This document shows, piece by piece, positions 27,783 to 37,335 of a stretch of DNA of 64,000 nucleotides; position 1 is the stretch's first letter, and the number at the start of each line of letters is the position of its first letter. Location: NCBI RefSeq assembly GCF_024519465.1, contig NZ_JALJRW010000011.1, positions 1 to 64,000 on the forward strand. The letters are read 5' to 3'. Source of the stretch: Stenotrophomonas sp. Ste86 (GTDB taxonomy: Bacteria > Pseudomonadota > Gammaproteobacteria > Xanthomonadales > Xanthomonadaceae). The position numbers were made by a program, and so were the translations under genes. The notes under the pieces are model-generated. The model was not told the origin of the DNA, searched no databases, and saw nothing but the letters and a program-made list of their open reading frames with translations.

Positions 27783-28610
27783 TCAAGCCTGCAGAGCCTG
27801 CTTCCACTGCCGCGGTGAATGCCCGGTCTGCGCCTTGAACGCGCGCGACAACGCCGCCTCGCTGCCGTAGCCGACGTCCACGGCGATGCGCTTGAGCGGC
27901 TGCCCCTTGCGCAAGGCCTGCTGCACCAGCCGCGTGCGCCAGCCCTGCAGATACTGGCCCGGGGTACTGCCGATGGTGTCGCGGAAGCTGTCGGCGAAGG
28001 CGCTGCGCGACATGCCGGCGCGATGGGCGAGCGATTCCAGCGTCCAGTCATCGGCCGGGGCCTCGTGCATGGCCACCAGTGCATGGCGCAGGCGCGGATG
28101 GGCCATGCCGGCGAGCAGTCCAACACGCAGTTGGCCGCTTTCCATCAGCGCGCGCAGGATCTGGATCAGCACCACTTCAAACAGGCGGTCGAGCAACGCC
28201 TGGCGGCCACAGCGCTGGGCGAAGGCTTCTTCGAACAGCAGCGACAGTACCGGCTGCCCACCGTACAACGCGTCCAGTGGCAGGCAGATCACCGTAGGCA
28301 GCGCGGCAGCGACGGGATTGTTGCCGCCGCCTTCGAACTGCAGATGCGCGCAGGCGAAATCGGCGCCGCGCCGGGCGTCGGTGACGAAGCGGTGGGCGAG
28401 CGGGCGCGGGTACAGCAGTACGCTGGGCCGGTCGATCTGCAGCACGCTGCCGTCGGCATGCTCCACACGCACCTGTCCGTCGCGGATGAGGTGCAGCTGG
28501 CCGCGTTCGCCGTCGGCGGCCAGGTCGTTGATGCCGCACAACGGGCCGGCGTGGAAGACCTCGGCGCTGACCGCAAAGCGGCTGAGCAGGGATTGCAGGC
28601 GATCGACCAT
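27783..28610 (-). CDS. AraC-family transcriptional regulator
   Basis: A 275-residue regulator with an N-terminal cupin-type sensor (about 10-130, AraC_binding_2-like: QLHLIRDGQVRVEHADG) and two C-terminal HTHs (about 175-270: LESLAHRAGMSRSAFADSF and AVDVGYGSEAALSRAF). It is divergent from ohr across about 112 bp and may control it. The start at 28610 is preferred, with a longer frame to 28661. Confidence 0.86.
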   Translation of the reverse strand: MVDRLQSLLSRFAVSAEVFHAGPLCGINDLAADGERGQLHLIRDGQVRVEHADGSVLQIDRPSVLLYPRPLAHRFVTDARRGADFACAHLQFEGGGNNPVAAALPTVICLPLDALYGGQPVLSLLFEEAFAQRCGRQALLDRLFEVVLIQILRALMESGQLRVGLLAGMAHPRLRHALVAMHEAPADDWTLESLAHRAGMSRSAFADSFRDTIGSTPGQYLQGWRTRLVQQALRKGQPLKRIAVDVGYGSEAALSRAFKAQTGHSPRQWKQALQA

Positions 28611-28722
28611 GCTGGACTCTTGATCAAGTTTGGTAGACGAAATGTAACCCACCGTACCCAAGGATGGGTCAAAGTACCCCTGCCAACTGGCTCACCCCCC
28701 GTCCATCCCGCAGGAGATTCCC

Positions 28723-29148
28723 ATGTCCATCGAAACCATTCTGTACACCGCCACTGCCACCGCCACCGGCGGCCGTGAAGGCCACGCCACCTCCTCCGAC
28801 AATGTCCTGGACGTGCAGCTGTCCACCCCGCGCGAGCTGGGCGGCGCCGGCGGCCCGGGCACCAACCCGGAACAGCTGTTCGCCGCCGGCTATTCGGCCT
28901 GCTTCCTGGGCGCGCTGAAGTACGTGGCTGGCCAGGCCAAGGTCGCCCTGCCGGCCGAAACCACGATCACCGGCAAGGTGGGGATCGGGCAGATTCCGAC
29001 CGGCTTCGGCATCCAGGCCGAGCTGCAGATCAACGTGCCGGGCCTGCCGCGCGAGCAGGTCGAAGAACTGGTGCAGAAGGCCCACATCGTCTGCCCGTAC
29101 TCCAACGCGACCCGCGGCAACATCGATGTGACCCTGACCGTGCTCTGA
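28723..29148 (+). CDS. ohr: organic hydroperoxide resistance protein Ohr
   Basis: A 141-residue OsmC/Ohr-family thiol peroxidase. The two catalytic cysteines are in SACFLGALK (about 60) and HIVCPYSNA (about 124); GYSACF plus the [11 protein letters not shown]-terminus separate Ohr from OsmC. It reduces organic hydroperoxides using lipoylated proteins. No MarR-type ohrR lies adjacent; an AraC regulator is divergent instead. Confidence 0.93.
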   Translation: MSIETILYTATATATGGREGHATSSDNVLDVQLSTPRELGGAGGPGTNPEQLFAAGYSACFLGALKYVAGQAKVALPAETTITGKVGIGQIPTGFGIQAELQINVPGLPREQVEELVQKAHIVCPYSNATRGNIDVTLTVL

Positions 29149-29294
29149 GCGCGGCACAAGCGGTTCTGATCGGCCTGCGGCGGGCCGGGCGATGCCCGGT
29201 CCGCCGCAGTGGTTTTCACCGTCAGGCATGTGACGGCAGCCGTCAGACAGGCTTCGTATACTCGGCCACCAACGATGGAAAGGTGGAGCACTAC

Positions 29295-29729
29295 ATGCTG
29301 GCCCAGTACACCCGTATTCCCCTGCGCGCCCTGCTGCTGGCAGGCCTGGTGGCCAGTGCCACCGCGACCGCTGCAACCGCGGCGGCCCCCGCCGCCTCCA
29401 AGGGCGTCAGCGCGTCCTACACCAGCTGCGAACAACGCGCCCACGGTGCGATCGAACAGGCTGCGTGCATCTCCCAGGAGAAGACCCGCCAGGACCAGCG
29501 CCTGAACCGGGTCTACAAGCAGTTGCAGGCACGCCTCGATGCGCCGCGCAAAGCCAAGCTGGTCGCCGCGCAGCGCGCCTGGCTGACCTCGCGCGAGCTC
29601 GATGGCCGCCTGGAAGCGGTGCTGTATGACGATTCGCAGCCCGGCAACCTCCAGGGCAGCCAGACCGACATGCTGCGCCTGAGCGCACGCGCCGACCAGT
29701 TGCAGCGGTACCTCGACCTGCTCGACTGA
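29295..29729 (+). CDS. LprI/DUF1311-family exported protein, probable immunity protein
   Basis: A 144-residue exported protein (signal ALLLAGLVASATATAATA) with a compact LprI domain: SYTSCEQRA, AACISQEKTRQDQRLNRVY and the signature VAAQRAWLTSRE. No lipobox Cys is apparent, unlike the two immunity lipoproteins near 24-25 kb, so it is probably periplasmic. AGGTGGAG lies upstream of the ATG. It precedes the second effector gene by 40 bp, the usual immunity-first order. Confidence 0.82.
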   Translation: MLAQYTRIPLRALLLAGLVASATATAATAAAPAASKGVSASYTSCEQRAHGAIEQAACISQEKTRQDQRLNRVYKQLQARLDAPRKAKLVAAQRAWLTSRELDGRLEAVLYDDSQPGNLQGSQTDMLRLSARADQLQRYLDLLD

Positions 29730-29769
29730 TCGCAGGCGCCTCCTCTCCTACGACACAAGGATGTATGTC

Positions 29770-31542
29770 ATGCCCACCAACATCGACACGCACAATCTGG
29801 ATGCCACCTCCGGCGCGGTGTATTTCTCCGTCGGGCGTGGCACCGAAGGCGGACCGGCTTCCTACCACCTGGCCATTGCCGGCATCACCCAGGGCCTGCG
29901 CGAGCCGGACTGGGGCGTGGTCGGCAGCGTGGCGCAGAACAGCGGCTACAGCCTGGGCGCGATCCAGGTCGACTTCGGCCAGCGTGGCCGATGGCCGGTG
30001 GGCGCGATCGAAAGCCGCCCGCTGCAGGCCGGCGAGCAGACCTACGTGGATGCGGTGATCGACCAGGCGCAGGCCTATGCGAAGAGCCACAACCTGCCCT
30101 TCACCGAGGACCGCGCCGACCTGCGTGCGGACCTGCTCAGCCATGGCAATGGCCTGCAGGGTCGCAGTTCGATCCGCTTCCTCGACGAAGGCACCCGCGA
30201 CAGCATCAACGCGTGGGCAGGGTCGAACGAAGGCAAGCAGTGGATCCACAGCCACATCGATTATCCGCAGGTGCGCAACGCGACCAAGACCGCGATGGAC
30301 ATCGTGGATGCGCATGGCAGCCAGATTACCGAGGCGCACCGCTTCGAGGCGATCAGCCTGCTGGCCAAGACCGCCAACCAGCTCCCCAGCCAGCTGCCGC
30401 GACTGCAGAAGGTGCTCGAGGACGGCGGCGACTACCAGGCGCTGCGCGACGAAGCCAGCGACATCCGTTCCCGCTACCGCTACTACGACGGCCCCAAGGC
30501 CGCCGACATCGCGGTGGGTTACGAAGATGCCTACGCGACCAACAAGGACGCGATGGATCGGGCGCACACCAAGGTGAGCAGCCCGGACTATTCGCCCGGT
30601 GGCGAGGGCCGCGATCCGGACATCCGCACCGCGCTGGAGCACATCCAGCCGGCCAGGCCCGCTGCGGCGTCGCAGGTGCTCAAGGAAGGGTCGCAGGGCA
30701 AGCAGGTGGGCAAGCTGGAAGCCAATCTATCGGTGCTTGGCTATACCGATGCCGAGGGCAAGCCAATGAACGCGGACAAGCGTTTCGATGCCGATACGCG
30801 CCAGGCGGTGGAAGCGTTCCAGCGCGCGCACGGGCTGGAGCCGGTGGATGGCAAGGCCGGCCCGGCAACGCTGGCGGCAATCGACCGCGAAGCGCGCCAG
30901 CTGCAGACCGAGCTGGCCGCGCAGGGTCATACCGACGCCAAGGGACGGCCGCTCGGCGTCGATGGTCACCTGGGCGCGGGCACCCGCGAAGCGGTGACGT
31001 CCTACCAGACCGCGCATGGTCTGGAGGCCACCGGCGTGGTCGATGCGGCCACCCGCGCGGCGATGGCCACGCCGGCCGCGCCACAGCGCGATGGCGCGCA
31101 AGCACCTGCTGCGGCGCCCGCCCAGCCCGAAGGCACTGGCGTGCGCCCGTTGTCCGATCCGGGCAATCCGCAGCACGTGCTGTACATGGAAACGCTGATG
31201 CGCGTGCATGAAGCCGAAGCGGCACGCGGCATTCCCTCCGGCCAGCACAGCGAACGCCTGGCCGGCGCGCTGACCGTGGAAGCGGTACGCGCCGGGCAGC
31301 ACACCATCGACCGGGTGGAGTTCAACCAGGACGGTTCGATGGCGCGCACGGTCCAGGCCAATGCGATGCGCGACGAATCGGCGTTGAACCGCAACGGGGC
31401 GCCGGTGCCGACCGCCGAGGCGGTGAACCAGTCCCTGCAGGACAGCAGCGAGCGTGCGCAGGTCGCCGGTGACCAGCAGCGCGAGCAGCGCCAGATCGAC
31501 CAGCAGACCCAGCAGCACGGTCCGCGCACCGCGATGGCCTGA
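29770..31542 (+). CDS. XVIPCD-type T4SS antibacterial effector with peptidoglycan-binding repeats
   Basis: A 590-residue protein. Residues about 1-290 form an N-terminal region, probably catalytic and not assignable to a family, containing SGYSLGAIQVDFGQRG. Peptidoglycan-binding repeat 1 is at about 303-370 and a shorter repeat at 375-432. The C-terminal XVIPCD-like signal (about 458-590) starts LSDPGNPQH and ends in a Gln-rich tail (QREQRQIDQQTQQHG). The ATG at 29770 has AAGG at 9-base spacing. Peptidoglycan hydrolysis is inferred from the binding repeats and the LprI-type neighbour. Confidence 0.78.
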   Translation: MPTNIDTHNLDATSGAVYFSVGRGTEGGPASYHLAIAGITQGLREPDWGVVGSVAQNSGYSLGAIQVDFGQRGRWPVGAIESRPLQAGEQTYVDAVIDQAQAYAKSHNLPFTEDRADLRADLLSHGNGLQGRSSIRFLDEGTRDSINAWAGSNEGKQWIHSHIDYPQVRNATKTAMDIVDAHGSQITEAHRFEAISLLAKTANQLPSQLPRLQKVLEDGGDYQALRDEASDIRSRYRYYDGPKAADIAVGYEDAYATNKDAMDRAHTKVSSPDYSPGGEGRDPDIRTALEHIQPARPAAASQVLKEGSQGKQVGKLEANLSVLGYTDAEGKPMNADKRFDADTRQAVEAFQRAHGLEPVDGKAGPATLAAIDREARQLQTELAAQGHTDAKGRPLGVDGHLGAGTREAVTSYQTAHGLEATGVVDAATRAAMATPAAPQRDGAQAPAAAPAQPEGTGVRPLSDPGNPQHVLYMETLMRVHEAEAARGIPSGQHSERLAGALTVEAVRAGQHTIDRVEFNQDGSMARTVQANAMRDESALNRNGAPVPTAEAVNQSLQDSSERAQVAGDQQREQRQIDQQTQQHGPRTAMA

Positions 31543-31550
31543 GCCGCCTG

Positions 31551-31597
31551 CAAAAAAATGGGCGGCTACCTGGCGTTGAAGCCGGGCAACCGCCCAT
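31551..31597 (-). terminator. intrinsic terminator of the valine catabolism operon
   Basis: On the minus strand an 8-bp stem (ATGGGCGG with CCGCCCAT) plus an inner helix is followed by TTTTTTT. It lies beyond the mmsB stop and the SMAG pair. On the plus strand the A-run precedes the stem, so it is oriented for the minus-strand operon. Confidence 0.7.
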
Positions 31598-31681
31598 CCC
31601 ACCGCGGTGGATCCCGAGGCACTGCCACGGGATACGTCTGGTTCCGGGGCACCGACCGATGGCTCCCACGGAGATTCCCCG

Positions 31682-31756
31682 GTAGTGCCGGCCGCGGGCC
31701 GGCTCCACGCATACTTCAGGGTTCACGAGGTCGCCGGCCAACGGCCGGCACCACCC
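31682..31756. repeat. SMAG/REP inverted pair
   Basis: GTAGTGCCGGCC-GCG-GGCCGGC at 31682 and an inverted copy GCCGGCC-AAC-GGCCGGC ending near 31756, separated by about 25 bp. It lies between the effector gene and the convergent mmsB. Confidence 0.75.
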
Positions 31757-31757
31757 G

Positions 31758-32648
31758 TTATTTTTCGTTCGCGATCAGCTGCACGACGCTGGAGAAATCC
31801 AGCTTGCCGCGGCCGGCCTGGTGGTTCATCGAATACAGGTTGCGGGCCAGTTCGCCCAGCGGGATGGAGGCACCGACGCTCATCGCCGCTTCCACCGCCA
31901 GGCCCATGTCCTTGAGCATCAGGTCACTGCCGAAACCGCCGCTGTAGCCGCGCGATGCCGGTGCGTTTTCGAGTACACCCGGCCACGGGTTGCACACTTC
32001 GGTGGCCCAGCTGCGGCCGGTGCTGACCGCCATCATCTGCGAGAGCACCTTCGGGTCCAGCCCGTGGGCCACGCCGAGGGCGATCGATTCGCCAGTCACG
32101 GCCATGATCACGCCAAGGGCCATGTTGTTGCACAGCTTGGCGACCTGGCCGGCACCGCTGGCACCGACGTGGAAGATGTTCTTGCCCATCGCCTGCAGCA
32201 ACGGGCGCGCGCGCTCGAGCGCATCGGCTTCGCCACCGACGATGAAGGTAAGGGTGCCGGCCTGGGCGCCGGCGGTGCCGCCGGAGACCGGCGCGTCCAG
32301 CATCTGCAGGCCACGCGCGGCAGCGGCCTCGGCGACCTTGCGCGCGGTGGCCGGGGCGATCGTGCTGCAGTCGATGACCAGCGCGCCGCTGGGGATGTCG
32401 GCGAGCAGGCCATCATCACCGAGGTAGACACCTTCGACATGGCGACTGGCCGGCAGCATCGAGATCACGATCTCGGCGTCGGTCAGCGTATCCAGCGCGG
32501 AGTGCGCGGCGGCGGCGCCGGCGTCGACCGCCGCCTGCACGGCGGCAGGCACCAGGTCGAACACGCGCACGGCGTGGCCAGCCTTGGCCAGGTTGGCGGC
32601 CATCGGGCCACCCATGTTGCCCAACCCGATGAATGCAATACGGCTCAT
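31758..32648 (-). CDS. mmsB: 3-hydroxyisobutyrate dehydrogenase
   Basis: A 296-residue NAD-dependent dehydrogenase. The Rossmann motif is FIGLGNMGGPMAANL; the substrate-binding signature DAPVSGGTAGAQAGTL lies near 120 and GASGAGQVAKLCNN carries the catalytic Lys. It converts 3-hydroxyisobutyrate to methylmalonate semialdehyde in valine degradation. It overlaps the preceding gene by 4 bases and is the last gene of the operon. Confidence 0.93.
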   Translation of the reverse strand: MSRIAFIGLGNMGGPMAANLAKAGHAVRVFDLVPAAVQAAVDAGAAAAHSALDTLTDAEIVISMLPASRHVEGVYLGDDGLLADIPSGALVIDCSTIAPATARKVAEAAAARGLQMLDAPVSGGTAGAQAGTLTFIVGGEADALERARPLLQAMGKNIFHVGASGAGQVAKLCNNMALGVIMAVTGESIALGVAHGLDPKVLSQMMAVSTGRSWATEVCNPWPGVLENAPASRGYSGGFGSDLMLKDMGLAVEAAMSVGASIPLGELARNLYSMNHQAGRGKLDFSSVVQLIANEK

Positions 32649-33820
32649 GCGAGGCTCCTTTCAGGAACGGTGGTACCGAGGTCGGCGAGCGGATGCGCGG
32701 CGTCGGACCAGGGGGATGCGAAGAAGGTCTGGGCCCACGGCGCGGTGGCGTCAGCCAGGGCGCGTGGCTGCCACTGCGGGTTGCGGTCCTTGTCGATCAA
32801 CAGGGCGCGGATGCCTTCGGCGAAATCGCCGTGGGCGGCGGCATGCAGGGCGGCGATGTACTCGAGGCGATAGACCTCGGCCAGCGACAGGCCCTCGGCC
32901 AGGCGCTGCAGCTCGAAGGCGAGCCGGGCCGAGCCGGGCGCACCGGCGGCGAGCGTGGCCTGTGCGGTTTTCAGCCAGGCGTCCTCGGTCTCCAACGCGA
33001 GGACCGCATCGACGATGGCAACCACATCGCCGCCGTCACACAGCGCATCGATGGCGGCCGCGTTGCGCAGCAGCGGGCCGGTGGCAGCGTCGCTGGCATG
33101 CTGCTGCAGCAGTGCGCTGAGCTGGTCGTGGTTACGCTTGGCCTCGGTGCTCCAATGCACCTCGGCGAGGGCGGCGAGCACGGCCTCGCGCTGCGCCTCG
33201 GCGATGTGGATGTCGGCCAGGCCGGCGTAGATGGCGTCGCCAGCATTGAGCGGTGCGCCAGTCAACGCCAGGAACAAGCCGCCCCGGCCCGGCACGCGCG
33301 GCAGCAACCAGCTGCCGCCCACGTCGGGGAACAGGCCCACGGTGATCTCAGGGAACGCCAGCCTGGAGCGCTCGCTGACCACGCGGTGGCTGGCGCCGGA
33401 CATCAGCCCGATGCCACCGCCCATGACGATGCCATGGCCCCAGCACAGGATCGGCTTGGGATAGGTGTGGATGGCGTAATCGACGCGATACTCGACGTCG
33501 AAGAATTCGGCGGCATAGGCGTTGTCGCGGATGTCGGTGCTGCCGCTGGCGCGGTAGTCGACCATGCTGCGATACAGGCTGTGCAGGTCACCGCCGGCGC
33601 AGAAGGCTTTCTCGCCCGCGCCCTGCAACACCACCAACGCGATGCCGTCATCGTTGGCCCAGGCCTGCAGCCGCTCGCGCAGCAGGTGCGCCATCGGCAA
33701 CGAGAAGCCATTGAGCGTGCGCGGGGCATTGAGCGTGGCGATGCCGATGCGCGTGCCATTGTCGGCAGCGCGCTCTTCGAACAGCACCGGTGCTTCGTCG
33801 CTGGCGACGGCGCTGCTCAT
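32645..33820 (-). CDS. 3-hydroxyisobutyryl-CoA hydrolase
   Basis: A 391-residue crotonase-fold hydrolase, longer than an enoyl-CoA hydratase, as expected for HIBYL-CoA hydrolase. Oxyanion-hole motifs are GEKAFCAGGDLHSLY and GHGIVMGGGIGLMSGASH; the acidic residues lie in LAFPEITVGLFPDVGG. It frees 3-hydroxyisobutyrate from CoA for MmsB. The ATG at 33820 overlaps the upstream stop and its stop overlaps mmsB. Confidence 0.87.
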   Translation of the reverse strand: MSSAVASDEAPVLFEERAADNGTRIGIATLNAPRTLNGFSLPMAHLLRERLQAWANDDGIALVVLQGAGEKAFCAGGDLHSLYRSMVDYRASGSTDIRDNAYAAEFFDVEYRVDYAIHTYPKPILCWGHGIVMGGGIGLMSGASHRVVSERSRLAFPEITVGLFPDVGGSWLLPRVPGRGGLFLALTGAPLNAGDAIYAGLADIHIAEAQREAVLAALAEVHWSTEAKRNHDQLSALLQQHASDAATGPLLRNAAAIDALCDGGDVVAIVDAVLALETEDAWLKTAQATLAAGAPGSARLAFELQRLAEGLSLAEVYRLEYIAALHAAAHGDFAEGIRALLIDKDRNPQWQPRALADATAPWAQTFFASPWSDAAHPLADLGTTVPERSLA

Positions 33821-34614
33821 GCGTTCTTCCACTGCGCGGCGCGCTTTTCCAGGAAGGCGCTCACGCCCTCGACCTGGTCGGCGCTGTCGAACAGATCGAC
33901 GAAGGCTTCGCGCTCGGCGACCAGCGCCGAGGCATGGGTGCCGGTGCGGGTGGCCTGCACCAGGGTCTTGCAGGCGGCGATGCTGGCCGGGCTCTGCTTG
34001 CCGGCCTTGTGCGCCCACTCCAGCGCCAGCGCCTTGGCGGCGCCCTTGCCTACCTTCTCTTCGACCAGGCCGATGCGCAGCGCGGTGTCTGCATCGATGC
34101 GCTCGCCGAGCAGGATCATGCGCTTGGCCCAGCCTTCGCCGACCAGGCGCGGCAGGTTCTGGGTGCCGCCGGCGCACGGCAGCAGGCCGACGGTGGCCTC
34201 CGGCAATGCAACCTGGGCGTGTTCTTCGATGATGCGCAGGTCGCAGGCCAGCGCACATTCCAGGCCGCCGCCCATCGCATAGCCGTTGATCGCGGCGATG
34301 GACACGCCACGGAAACCGGACAGGGCTTCAAAGGCTTCGCCGAAGCGACGTGCAGCTTCGCGTGCGGCAGCCTTGTCGCCTGACGCGAACTGCTTCAGGT
34401 CGGCGCCGGCCGAGAAGAACTTCTCGCCGTCACCGGTGATCACCAGCGCGTAGATGGCCTTGTCGGCATTGAGCGCGCCAACCAGGTCGCGCAGCGCGGA
34501 CAAGCTGGGCACGGTCCAGGTGTGGGCCGGCGGGTTGTTGAGCGTGATGACCGCGACGTGGCCGTCGGCCTCGACCTTCAGGCCGACATGTTCATGCGTA
34601 CGCCAATCCATCAT
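33817..34614 (-). CDS. enoyl-CoA hydratase
   Basis: A 265-residue crotonase. GEKFFSAGADLKQF and NGYAMGGGLECALACD form the oxyanion hole, and LPEATVGLLPCAGGTQ holds the catalytic Glu region. In this operon it probably hydrates methacrylyl-CoA to 3-hydroxyisobutyryl-CoA. The start overlaps the acyl-CoA dehydrogenase stop (ATGATGG). Confidence 0.88.
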   Translation of the reverse strand: MMDWRTHEHVGLKVEADGHVAVITLNNPPAHTWTVPSLSALRDLVGALNADKAIYALVITGDGEKFFSAGADLKQFASGDKAAAREAARRFGEAFEALSGFRGVSIAAINGYAMGGGLECALACDLRIIEEHAQVALPEATVGLLPCAGGTQNLPRLVGEGWAKRMILLGERIDADTALRIGLVEEKVGKGAAKALALEWAHKAGKQSPASIAACKTLVQATRTGTHASALVAEREAFVDLFDSADQVEGVSAFLEKRAAQWKNA

Positions 34615-35777
34615 CGCAGTTCCTCTTCGGTGTTGAGCAGGTGGCGGGCCACGATCACCCGCATGATCTCGTTGGTGCCTTCCAGGATCTGGTGCACGCG
34701 CGAATCGCGCAGCAGCCGTTCGATCGGATATTCGCGGATATAGCCGTAGCCACCGTGGATCTGCAGCGCCTCGTTGCAGATGTTGAAACCGGCATCGGTA
34801 GCGAAGCGCTTGGCCATGGCGCACCACACGTTGGCATCGCTGGCCCCGGCATCGAGCTTGCGCGCGGCGGTGTGCACCATCTGGCGCGCGGCGACCAGTT
34901 CGATGGCCATGTCGGCCAGCTTGAACTGCAATGCCTGGAACTCGGCCAGCGCCTTGCCGAACTGGCGGCGCTCGCCCATGTAGCGGCGCGCCGCATCCAG
35001 TGCGCCCTGGGCCGCACCCAGCGAGCAGGCGGCGATGTTGATCCGCCCGCCATCCAGACCCTTCATGGCCAGCTTGAAGCCGCCACCCTCCTCTCCCAAC
35101 AGGTGGCTGACCGGGACGCGCACGTTCTCGAAGGTGATGCCGCGGGTGGGCTGGCTGTTCCAGCCCATCTTCTCTTCCTTGCGGCCGTAGCTGATGCCCG
35201 GCAGGTCGGCCGGCACCGCGATCGCGCTGATGCCACCTGCGCCGGCACCGCCGGTGCGCGCCATCACCACCAGCAGTTCGGTGGCACCGGCGCCGGAGAT
35301 GAAGGCCTTGGACCCGTTCAACACGTAGTGGTCGCCATCGCGCACCGCGCTGGTCTTCAGCGAGGCTGCATCCGAGCCGGCACCCGGCTCGGTCAGGCAG
35401 TACGAAGCCAGCTTGGTGCCGGACGAGAGGTCTGCACCCCACTCCGCACGCAGGCTCTCCTGGCCCCACTTGGCCACCATCCACGACGCCATGTTGTGGA
35501 TGCTGACATAGGCCGCCGTGGACGGATCCACGTTGGCGAGCTCCTCGATGACGACGGCGGCGTCCAGACGGCTCAGGCCGCTGCCACCTACCTCGGGGTC
35601 CATGTACAAACCGCAGAACCCGAGTTCCCCTGCCTTGGCGATCGCCTCGCGCGGAAAGATGCCCTCCGCATCCCATCGCGCGGCGTGCGGCGCCAGTTCG
35701 GCCTGGGCGAAGTCGCGCGCGGCCTCTCTATAGGCCTGCTGCGCTTCGTCCAGTTCCGTCGTCATCGAGTGGCTCAT
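34611..35777 (-). CDS. acyl-CoA dehydrogenase, probable isobutyryl-CoA dehydrogenase
   Basis: A 388-residue flavoenzyme. YCLTEPGAGSDAASLKT is the family signature 1 and QIHGGYGYIREYPIERLLRD signature 2; the catalytic Glu lies in ILEGTNEIMR near the C-terminus. Operon position argues for isobutyryl-CoA or short branched-chain substrates. FAD-linked electrons go to ETF. Confidence 0.88.
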   Translation of the reverse strand: MSHSMTTELDEAQQAYREAARDFAQAELAPHAARWDAEGIFPREAIAKAGELGFCGLYMDPEVGGSGLSRLDAAVVIEELANVDPSTAAYVSIHNMASWMVAKWGQESLRAEWGADLSSGTKLASYCLTEPGAGSDAASLKTSAVRDGDHYVLNGSKAFISGAGATELLVVMARTGGAGAGGISAIAVPADLPGISYGRKEEKMGWNSQPTRGITFENVRVPVSHLLGEEGGGFKLAMKGLDGGRINIAACSLGAAQGALDAARRYMGERRQFGKALAEFQALQFKLADMAIELVAARQMVHTAARKLDAGASDANVWCAMAKRFATDAGFNICNEALQIHGGYGYIREYPIERLLRDSRVHQILEGTNEIMRVIVARHLLNTEEELR

Positions 35778-35796
35778 GGTCGAACTCCGTCGTTGC

Positions 35797-37302
35797 TTAC
35801 TTCAGGCTGATGGTGGTGTTGACGCCATGACCCAGCGTCTCGTCATCGAACCAGCGCGAGGTGATCGTCTTGGTCTGGGTGTAGAACATCACCACCTGCT
35901 TGCCGTACGGGCCCAGGTCGCCGAGCTTGGACGCGCGCGAACCGGTGAACGAGAACAGCGGCACCGGCACCGGGATCGGCACGTTGATGCCGACCTGACC
36001 GACGTCGATGTCTTCCTGGAACTTGCGGGCAGCCGCGCCGGACTGGGTGAACAGCGCAGTGCCGTTACCGTTCGGGTTGGCGTTGATCAGTGCGATGGCG
36101 TCTTCGAGCGTCTCCGCTTCCAGGATCACCAGCACCGGCCCGAAGATTTCCTCGTCGTACACGCGCATGCCCGGGGTGACGCCGGCGAAGATGGTCGGGC
36201 CAACGAAGTTGCCCTTCTCGAAGCCGTCCACCTGCGGGTTGCGGCCGTCGAGCACCAGCTTGGCGCCCTGCTCCACGCCCGAGGCGATCAGGCCTTCGAC
36301 GCGTTCACGCGCGGCGCAGGAAATCACCGGGCCGACATCGGTACCGCTGACGCTGCCCGCGCTGACCTTGAGCGTCTTCGCCTTGGCGACCAGGTCCGGC
36401 ACCCACTCCCGCGCTTCGCCGACCAGCACCAGGGTGGAGGCGGCCATGCAGCGCTGACCGGCGGCCCCGAAGGCAGCGCCAACCATCGCGTTGAGGCTCT
36501 GTTCCTTGTTCGCGTCCGGCAATACCACTGCGTGGTTCTTGGCGCCCATCATGCACTGCACGCGCTTGCCGGCCAGCGAGGCGCGGTTGTACACGTGGGT
36601 GCCGACGCGGGTGGAACCGACGAACGAGACGGCCTTGATATCCGGGTGGTCGCAGATCGCGTTGACCACGTCTTCGCCGCCGTGGACGACGTTGAGCACG
36701 CCCTTGGGAATGCCCGCTTCCAGCGCCAGTTCGACCAGGCGCATGGTGACCATCGGGTCCTGTTCGGACGGCTTGAGGATGAAGGTGTTGCCGGTGGCGA
36801 TGGCCATCGGGAACATCCACAGCGGAATCATCGCCGGGAAGTTGAACGGGGTGATGCCAGCGCACACGCCCAGCGGTTGCAGCAGGGTGTAGGTGTCCAC
36901 CCCGTTGGCGACGTTGTTGGCCAGCTCGCCCAGCTGCAGGTTGCCGATGGCGGCGGCATGCTCGACCACTTCCAGGCCGCGGAACACATCGCCTTCGGCA
37001 TCCGGCACGGTCTTGCCCTGCTCGGCGGAGAGGATATGGGCCAGCTCGCTCATGTTCTCGCGGATCAGCTGCTGGTACTTCAGGAAGATGCGCGCGCGGG
37101 TGCCGATCGGGGTCTTGCGCCAGGTCTTGAATGCTTCTTTGGCACAGGCCACGGCGGCATCGACTTCGCCGGGGGTGGCGAACGGCACCTGGGCCAGCAC
37201 GTCCTGGGTGGCCGGGTTGACCACGTTCTGCCAATGCGAGCTGGTCGATTCGATGAACTGGCCATCGATCAACATGCGGATACGGGGCGCTGCAACAGTC
37301 AT
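35797..37302 (-). CDS. mmsA: CoA-acylating methylmalonate-semialdehyde dehydrogenase
   Basis: A 501-residue aldehyde dehydrogenase producing propionyl-CoA from methylmalonate semialdehyde. The catalytic Cys is in [11 protein letters not shown] near 285, and the cofactor motif is [11 protein letters not shown]. The start at 37302 gives [10 protein letters not shown]. It is the first gene of the operon, 19 bp before the acyl-CoA dehydrogenase gene, and diverges from an XRE/ScfR regulator gene. Confidence 0.93.
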   Translation of the reverse strand: MTVAAPRIRMLIDGQFIESTSSHWQNVVNPATQDVLAQVPFATPGEVDAAVACAKEAFKTWRKTPIGTRARIFLKYQQLIRENMSELAHILSAEQGKTVPDAEGDVFRGLEVVEHAAAIGNLQLGELANNVANGVDTYTLLQPLGVCAGITPFNFPAMIPLWMFPMAIATGNTFILKPSEQDPMVTMRLVELALEAGIPKGVLNVVHGGEDVVNAICDHPDIKAVSFVGSTRVGTHVYNRASLAGKRVQCMMGAKNHAVVLPDANKEQSLNAMVGAAFGAAGQRCMAASTLVLVGEAREWVPDLVAKAKTLKVSAGSVSGTDVGPVISCAARERVEGLIASGVEQGAKLVLDGRNPQVDGFEKGNFVGPTIFAGVTPGMRVYDEEIFGPVLVILEAETLEDAIALINANPNGNGTALFTQSGAAARKFQEDIDVGQVGINVPIPVPVPLFSFTGSRASKLGDLGPYGKQVVMFYTQTKTITSRWFDDETLGHGVNTTISLK

Positions 37303-37335
37303 GGACAATCCCGGCGGGTCGAAAGTTGTTGGCAT

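Noticed and set aside
21538..31542. A complete type IV or type VI secretion locus
   Set aside because: Only effectors and immunity proteins are present; no VirB, VirD4, Hcp, VgrG or Tss genes were seen.
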